A stretch of DNA of 11,858 nucleotides from the NCBI GenBank assembly GCA_026989995.1, contig JALSIO010000678.1, positions 1 through 11,858 on the forward strand, written 5' to 3'. This DNA is from Myxococcales bacterium. GTDB taxonomy: Bacteria; Myxococcota_A; UBA9160; JALSIO01. Position numbers and translations under genes: made by a program. Under the pieces are notes generated by a model. That model did no database searches and was not told the origin of the DNA. It worked only from the letters and a program-made list of their open reading frames with translations. Shown here in pieces: positions 7,357 to 11,858 of the stretch (position 1 is the first letter of the stretch; the number at the start of each line of letters is the position of its first letter).

Positions 7357-8618
7357 GCGGCTCCGCTCCCGGCGGCCCGCCAGTCCGCGAGCACGGCGGC
7401 GAGGAAGCGGTCCACGGCGTGCACCGTGTCCCGACACCGCAGGGAGTGGAAGACCTCGAAGGCGTGCTGCGCTCCCGGAAGCTCGGCGTAGGCGACCGGG
7501 GCCTTCGAGACCTCGCGGAGCGCCGCCACGAAGGCACGCGCCTCCTCCACCGGCGCCAGGCTGTCGTGGGTGCCGTGGATCACGAAGAAGGGCGGGGCGT
7601 CGGCGTGCACGCGGTGAACCGGCGAGGCGGCCCGGAAGGCCTCCGGCGCCTCGGAGAATCGCCTCTTCAGGACGACACGCCCGAGAAAGCGCTCGAAGGC
7701 GTGGAAGTGCTCGAGGCCGAAGCGACCCGCGAGGTCGTAGACCCCGTAGAAGGGCACACAGGCCTGCACGCGGGTGTCCACCTCCTCGAATCCGGGCTGC
7801 AGGCTCCGGTCCTCCGCCGTGAGGGCGAGCAGGGAAGCGAGGTGTCCGCCCGCGGAGCCCCCGGTGGCTGCGACGAAGCGGGGGTCGCCCCCGAACTCCG
7901 CGATGCGCTCGCGGATGAAGCGCAGGGCCTGTTTGAGGTCGACGAGGTGGTCCGGGAACGTGGCCGCGGGGCTCAGACGGTAGTTCGCGGCCACGCAGAC
8001 CCAACCCCGGGAGGCGAGGTGGGTCATCAGGGGGAGGGCCTGCTGGCGCTTGTCGCCCATCACCCAGCCGCCACCGTGGACCTGAAGCAGCACCGGCGCA
8101 TCCCCGACGCCGTCGCGGGGTCGGTAGATGTCGAGCAGGTGGCGGCGCCCGGCCCCCGGGGCGTAGCGGAGGTTCCGGATCACCTCGACTCCGGGGTGGT
8201 GGAAGTGGAAGGGGTTCCAGGGGAGATCCGGCGGGCGGTCCTCGGCGAGGCGAGGCGGGAGCTGGCGGCGGATCCGCTCCGGGTGGTCGGGACCGAGCGC
8301 CTCGTCGAGGGCCCGTCGAAGGACCGGCCGACCGCGGCGGGCCACGAAGACCAGGCCGAGGAGCGCGGCCCAGGAGGCGGCGGTGATGGCGAGCCCGAGC
8401 TGGCCGGGCCAGCGTTCGAAGGCGCCGGCGAGGCCGAAGCCGGCGGTGGCGGCGAGCTGCCAGGCGAAGTGGTGCCCGGCGAGCTCGGAGGTGAGCCAGC
8501 CGGCGAAGAAGCTCGGGATCCCGAGCGGGGTCCCGCCACGGCGGGGGAAGTAGGCGTTCCAGGTGAAGCCGGCACCCACCAGGGTGACAGCGAGGAAGAG
8601 CCAGGACGGGTCGGGCAT
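7311..8618 (-). CDS. Membrane-anchored alpha/beta hydrolase (HSL/BD-FAE-like esterase)
   Basis: The 435-residue protein has two parts. Residues 1-92 are hydrophobic with about three or four membrane segments (near 5-22, 33-48, 50-66 and 73-92), then a basic stretch (RRGRPVLRR). From about 145 it has an alpha/beta-hydrolase fold: the oxyanion-hole motif HGGGW (181-185), the nucleophile elbow GGSAGG with Ser255, an acid Asp352 in HGTHDSLAP, and His385 in [10 protein letters not shown]. These form a complete Ser-Asp-His triad of the hormone-sensitive-lipase/BD-FAE group, so it is probably an active ester hydrolase; the substrate is unknown. The ATG at 8618 begins the hydrophobic region, and no Shine-Dalgarno is visible. 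The Pro/Ala-rich tail (from about 417) overlaps truA antisense by 46 nt. It stands alone on the - strand between the operon and rplM, which suggests an insertion into an otherwise conserved neighbourhood. Confidence 0.88.
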   Translation of the reverse strand: MPDPSWLFLAVTLVGAGFTWNAYFPRRGGTPLGIPSFFAGWLTSELAGHHFAWQLAATAGFGLAGAFERWPGQLGLAITAASWAALLGLVFVARRGRPVLRRALDEALGPDHPERIRRQLPPRLAEDRPPDLPWNPFHFHHPGVEVIRNLRYAPGAGRRHLLDIYRPRDGVGDAPVLLQVHGGGWVMGDKRQQALPLMTHLASRGWVCVAANYRLSPAATFPDHLVDLKQALRFIRERIAEFGGDPRFVAATGGSAGGHLASLLALTAEDRSLQPGFEEVDTRVQACVPFYGVYDLAGRFGLEHFHAFERFLGRVVLKRRFSEAPEAFRAASPVHRVHADAPPFFVIHGTHDSLAPVEEARAFVAALREVSKAPVAYAELPGAQHAFEVFHSLRCRDTVHAVDRFLAAVLADWRAAGSGAAQPEPSPVPAPAAAP

Positions 8619-8624
8619 GGGCCC

Positions 8625-8652
8625 ATTGTGACCGCGCGGGCCTGCGCCGCAA
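8625..8652 (-). promoter_or_regulatory. Possible promoter of the hydrolase gene, leaderless arrangement
   Basis: On the - strand, TTGCGG (8652-8647) and CACAAT (8630-8625) are 16 nt apart, matching the sigma70 hexamers at 3/6 and 4/6. The ATG begins at 8618, where transcription from this site would be expected to start, so the mRNA may have no 5' leader. This agrees with the lack of a Shine-Dalgarno sequence. The match is modest and unproven. Confidence 0.4.
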
Positions 8653-8662
8653 GCCCCGCACG

Positions 8663-8688
8663 CCCTGGATTCGGGCCGGATTCCAGGG
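8663..8688. repeat. Inverted and direct repeat between the hydrolase and rplM promoters
   Basis: CCCTGGA (8663-8669) and TCCAGGG (8682-8688) are perfect inverted repeats with a 12-nt centre. Overlapping them, GGATTC occurs twice in direct orientation (8667-8672 and 8678-8683), 11 nt apart, one helical turn. The element lies between the two divergent promoters, 18 nt before the rplM -35 box, the right place for a shared regulator. The regulatory role is inference. Confidence 0.4.
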
Positions 8689-8706
8689 GGTTGGCCCACC
8701 TCGGGC

Positions 8707-8735
8707 TTGACGGCTCGGGGGGCATCCGGTACCCA
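8707..8735 (+). promoter_or_regulatory. Probable promoter of rplM-rpsI
   Basis: TTGACG (8707-8712) is the same -35 hexamer seen in the other two + strand promoters of this window. At the same 17-nt spacing lies TACCCA (8730-8735), a poor -10 box. The predicted start near 8742 gives a leader of about 45 nt before rplM. The -35 is convincing; the -10 assignment is tentative. Confidence 0.45.
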
Positions 8736-8786
8736 CTTCCGCTCCGCAGCGCCGGGCCGCCCCGGCGTGCCGAGGGGAGTACGCCC

Positions 8787-9248
8787 ATGGCTGCCACCGG
8801 TCCGAGGGCCAACCGTCCGACCCGGAGCGCCCGGCCCGGCGAGGTCGAGCGCCGCTGGGTGGTGGTCGATGCCGACGGCGTCGTTCTCGGTCGTCTCGCC
8901 TCCGAGGTCGCTGCCCGCCTGCGCGGCAAGCACCGGCCCCTGTACACGCCCCACGCGGACACCGGGGACTTCGTCGTGGTCGTGAACGCGGAGAAGGTGC
9001 GGCTCACGGGCCGCAAGCCCCAGCAGAAGACCTACTACCGGCATTCCGGGTGGGCCGGCGGGCTTCGCTCGGTCACGGCCGACAAGCTGCTCGCCTCCCC
9101 CCACGCCGACCGCGTGGTGCGCCACGCGGTCCGGGGGATGCTTCCCAAGAACAGCCTGGGCCGGAAGCTGCTGAGGAAGCTCAAGGTCTACGTCGGTCCG
9201 GATCACCCCCACCAGGCCCAGCAGCCGGAGGAGTGGAAGCTTGGCTGA
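8787..9248 (+). CDS. rplM: Large ribosomal subunit protein uL13 (L13)
   Basis: L13 is an early-assembling protein of the 50S subunit that binds 23S rRNA. The 153-residue product matches the family throughout: [51 protein letters not shown], the signature region around [23 protein letters not shown], and [12 protein letters not shown] near the end. The N-terminus is about 10 residues longer than usual ([17 protein letters not shown] before the conserved EVERRW). The ATG at 8787 is preferred because AGGGGAG (8773-8779) lies 7 nt upstream; the frame remains open further upstream only as the antisense of the hydrolase. Its last 8 nt overlap the rpsI start, the usual partner gene, so the two are translated from one mRNA. 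Confidence 0.97.
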   Translation: MAATGPRANRPTRSARPGEVERRWVVVDADGVVLGRLASEVAARLRGKHRPLYTPHADTGDFVVVVNAEKVRLTGRKPQQKTYYRHSGWAGGLRSVTADKLLASPHADRVVRHAVRGMLPKNSLGRKLLRKLKVYVGPDHPHQAQQPEEWKLG

Positions 9249-9639
9249 ACCCCTGTCGGACATCCTGGCCACGGGCAAGCGGAAGACCGCCGTGGCGAGG
9301 GTGCGCCTGCGCCTCGGCACCGGCCAGATCCGGGTCAACGGCCGGCCGGTGGAGGAGTACTTCCCGCGGGAGGCGCTCCGAATCCTGATCCAGCAGCCCT
9401 TCCTCGCCACCGACACGGCGGGCCGCTTCGACGTGCTCGCACGCGTGGAGGGCGGAGGCGTGACGGGCCAGGCCGGCGCGCTGCGCCACGGCATCGCCCG
9501 CGCCCTCGAAAAGCTCGACCCGGCTGCCCGGCCCCCGCTCAAGCAGTCGGGCTTCCTCACCCGGGACGCCCGCAAGAAGGAGCGGAAGAAGTACGGGCAG
9601 CGGGGCGCTCGCGCCCGCTTCCAGTTCTCCAAGCGCTAG
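9241..9639 (+). CDS. rpsI: Small ribosomal subunit protein uS9 (S9)
   Basis: S9 is a 30S head protein whose basic C-terminal tail reaches the P-site tRNA. The 132-residue product has the family core: [14 protein letters not shown] near 10-23, [15 protein letters not shown], a Gly-rich [19 protein letters not shown] segment, and the basic end [21 protein letters not shown] with the invariant terminal SKR. The TTG start at 9241 gives the canonical MAE...ATGKRK beginning and has GGAGGAG (9227-9233) 7 nt upstream. It overlaps the end of rplM by 8 nt, which implies translational coupling. In Geobacter-like genomes argC commonly follows; here a NUDIX gene does, after a promoter-bearing gap. Confidence 0.97.
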   Translation: MAEPLSDILATGKRKTAVARVRLRLGTGQIRVNGRPVEEYFPREALRILIQQPFLATDTAGRFDVLARVEGGGVTGQAGALRHGIARALEKLDPAARPPLKQSGFLTRDARKKERKKYGQRGARARFQFSKR

Positions 9640-9651
9640 GCGCCGCTCGCC

Positions 9652-9689
9652 GAGCCCGGCCTCCACGCCTGCGCCGCGGGCGCGGGCTC
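9652..9689 (+). other. Nested hairpin downstream of rpsI
   Basis: GAGCCCG (9652-9658) can pair with CGGGCTC (9683-9689), and inside them GCGCC (9671-9675) with GGCGC (9679-9683); the two stems share position 9683, so they compete at the edge. The structure begins 12 nt after the rpsI stop. It probably stabilises the mRNA 3' end or, with the next hairpin, assists termination. There is no T tract. Confidence 0.35.
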
Positions 9690-9692
9690 CGG

Positions 9693-9717
9693 CCCGACCG
9701 CGTTTGACGCGGTCGGG
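9693..9717. terminator. Perfect 10-bp inverted repeat: rpsI terminator or operator over the next -35 box
   Basis: CCCGACCGCG (9693-9702) and CGCGGTCGGG (9708-9717) are perfect complements around a TTTGA loop. In RNA this is a very stable hairpin 53 nt after the rpsI stop, suited to a terminator, but no T run follows. It also contains the -35 hexamer TTGACG (9704-9709) of the downstream promoter, so it may be a binding site for a repressor or activator. Both roles are possible; the sequence alone does not decide. Confidence 0.5.
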
Positions 9718-9732
9718 GCGCGGCGGTATAAC
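9704..9732 (+). promoter_or_regulatory. Strong sigma70-type promoter for NUDIX-pyrG
   Basis: TTGACG (9704-9709) and TATAAC (9727-9732) are separated by 17 nt, each matching the consensus at 5/6. It is the best promoter in the window, and TATAAC stands out in GC-rich surroundings. Transcription should start near 9739, giving a leader of about 95 nt before the NUDIX gene. The -35 box lies inside a perfect inverted repeat, and the start point lies inside a perfect palindrome. Confidence 0.78.
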
Positions 9733-9733
9733 C

Positions 9734-9747
9734 GGGCGGTACCGCCC
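9734..9747. promoter_or_regulatory. Perfect 14-bp palindrome over the predicted transcription start
   Basis: GGGCGGTACCGCCC is fully self-complementary and begins 2 nt after the -10 box, with its centre at the predicted start point. This is a classic repressor operator position. Part of it, GCGGTA, also occurs directly repeated at 9724-9729, overlapping the -10 box. In the RNA it could instead form a small 5' structure. No candidate regulator is encoded in the window. Confidence 0.5.
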
Positions 9748-9833
9748 CACAGTCGAGGTTCGCTCCGATCCCCCGTGGTGGTCGAGGCCTGCCCCGTGGC
9801 CGTCCGCCGGGGGAGCGGGCCGGGGGAGCGCGC

Positions 9834-10298
9834 GTGAGCCGCTACTTCGCCACGGATCCGGAGGTCGTCCGGCTCTCCGTGTCGGCGGTGGTGCTCCGGG
9901 GCTCCGGGTCTCGCGCCGGCGAGATCCTGCTCATCCGCCGCTCCGACAACGGCCACTGGGGCATCCCGGGTGGCTATGTCGAGCCCGGCGAGAGCGTGTC
10001 CCGGGCCGTGGCCCGGGAGACCCGCGAGGAGACGGGCTACGAGGTGGAGGTCGGGCGCCTGGTGGGGGTCTATTCGGATCCCTGCCGCCAGGTGATCGAA
10101 TACCCGGACGGTGGCCGGGTGCATTCGGTGAACCTCTGTTTCCTGGCGCGGGCGCTTTCGGCGGGGCCACCGACCACCCCCGAGGAGATCCTCGAGGTGG
10201 GCTTCTTCCCGGTGCGGGCCCTGCCGGATCCGATGGTGCCCATCCACGGGATCCGGATCCGGGATGCGCTCGCCGGTGGCCGGACCGCAGTGCGATGA
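9834..10298 (+). CDS. NUDIX hydrolase
   Basis: The 154-residue protein is a single NUDIX domain. Such enzymes hydrolyse nucleoside diphosphates linked to another group, using divalent metal held by the NUDIX box. The box is perfect: Gly47, Glu53, Arg61-Glu62, Glu65-Glu66 and Gly68 in the G-x5-E-x7-REUxEExGU spacing, with GHWGIPGGYVEPGES just before and within it. ILLIRRSDNG (31-40) is the preceding strand. SDPCRQVIEYPDG (81-93) and HSVNLCFLARAL (97-108) resemble the MutT/ADP-ribose pyrophosphatase-like groups, but the substrate cannot be assigned. There is no winged-helix region, so it is not an NrtR-type regulator. The GTG at 9834 has GGGGGAG (9822-9828) 5 nt upstream. It is 33 nt ahead of pyrG behind a strong promoter, so the two are probably co-transcribed. 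Confidence 0.92.
   Translation: MSRYFATDPEVVRLSVSAVVLRGSGSRAGEILLIRRSDNGHWGIPGGYVEPGESVSRAVARETREETGYEVEVGRLVGVYSDPCRQVIEYPDGGRVHSVNLCFLARALSAGPPTTPEEILEVGFFPVRALPDPMVPIHGIRIRDALAGGRTAVR

Positions 10299-11858
<1,560 letters not shown>

Noticed and set aside
7353..8786. In-frame upstream extension of rplM making a protein of over 600 residues
   Set aside because: The extra part is the antisense of the hydrolase, lacks any domain, and the ATG at 8787 has a good Shine-Dalgarno and matches known L13 starts.
9834..10298. NrtR-type transcription regulator controlling the dyads upstream
   Set aside because: The protein ends soon after the NUDIX domain and has no winged-helix segment; its NUDIX box is intact, so an enzyme is more likely.

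Overview
This is a very GC-rich bacterial chromosomal segment made almost entirely of core metabolic and translation genes. Third codon positions are nearly all G or C, and GTG and TTG starts are common. The order ilvC-pssA-leuA-leuB-(asd family)-truA, followed by rplM-rpsI, and the rseP-tsaB pair at the left edge, resemble what I know from Geobacter-like and related 'deltaproteobacteria' (Desulfobacterota/Desulfuromonadota, less likely Myxococcota). That placement is inference from gene order and base composition; no phylogenetic test was possible.

Layout: (1) 1-807: the last codons of a site-2 protease (RseP-like) and tsaB, both on +. (2) 808-998: a non-coding gap with a strong sigma70-type promoter and a structured leader of about 147 nt. 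(3) 999-7356: a tightly packed + strand run of six genes, ilvC, pssA, leuA, leuB, a usg/asd-like gene and truA, with gaps of 13, 52, 2, 10 and 5 nt. It very probably forms one transcription unit joining branched-chain amino acid synthesis, phospholipid synthesis and tRNA modification. (4) 7311-8618: a membrane-anchored alpha/beta hydrolase on the - strand, overlapping the 3' end of truA tail-to-tail by 46 nt. (5) 8787-9639: rplM and rpsI, overlapping by 8 nt. (6) 9640-9833: a non-coding gap with two hairpins and the best promoter in the window, flanked by perfect dyads. (7) 9834-11858: a NUDIX hydrolase and pyrG, which runs off the right edge. No stretch longer than 300 nt lacks a gene.

How the genes work together: IlvC makes the dihydroxy acids of the valine/isoleucine pathway. 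LeuA and LeuB perform the first and third steps of the leucine branch; leuC and leuD are not in the window. PssA makes phosphatidylserine, but the psd gene that I would expect between ilvC and pssA is missing here. The asd-family gene has lost its catalytic cysteine, so it looks like the non-catalytic Usg paralogue, and a working aspartate-semialdehyde dehydrogenase should lie elsewhere. TsaB (t6A37) and TruA (pseudouridine 38-40) modify tRNA. L13 and S9 are ribosomal proteins. PyrG makes CTP, which is also the source of CDP-diacylglycerol, the PssA substrate.

I found no mobile element, CRISPR array, RNA gene, toxin-antitoxin pair or defence system, and no convincing evidence for a wholly new system. 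The points most worth a second look are the promoter flanked by dyads ahead of NUDIX-pyrG, the Cys-less Asd paralogue, the antisense hydrolase (possibly made from a leaderless mRNA), and an unusual His in the CTP synthase glutaminase domain.
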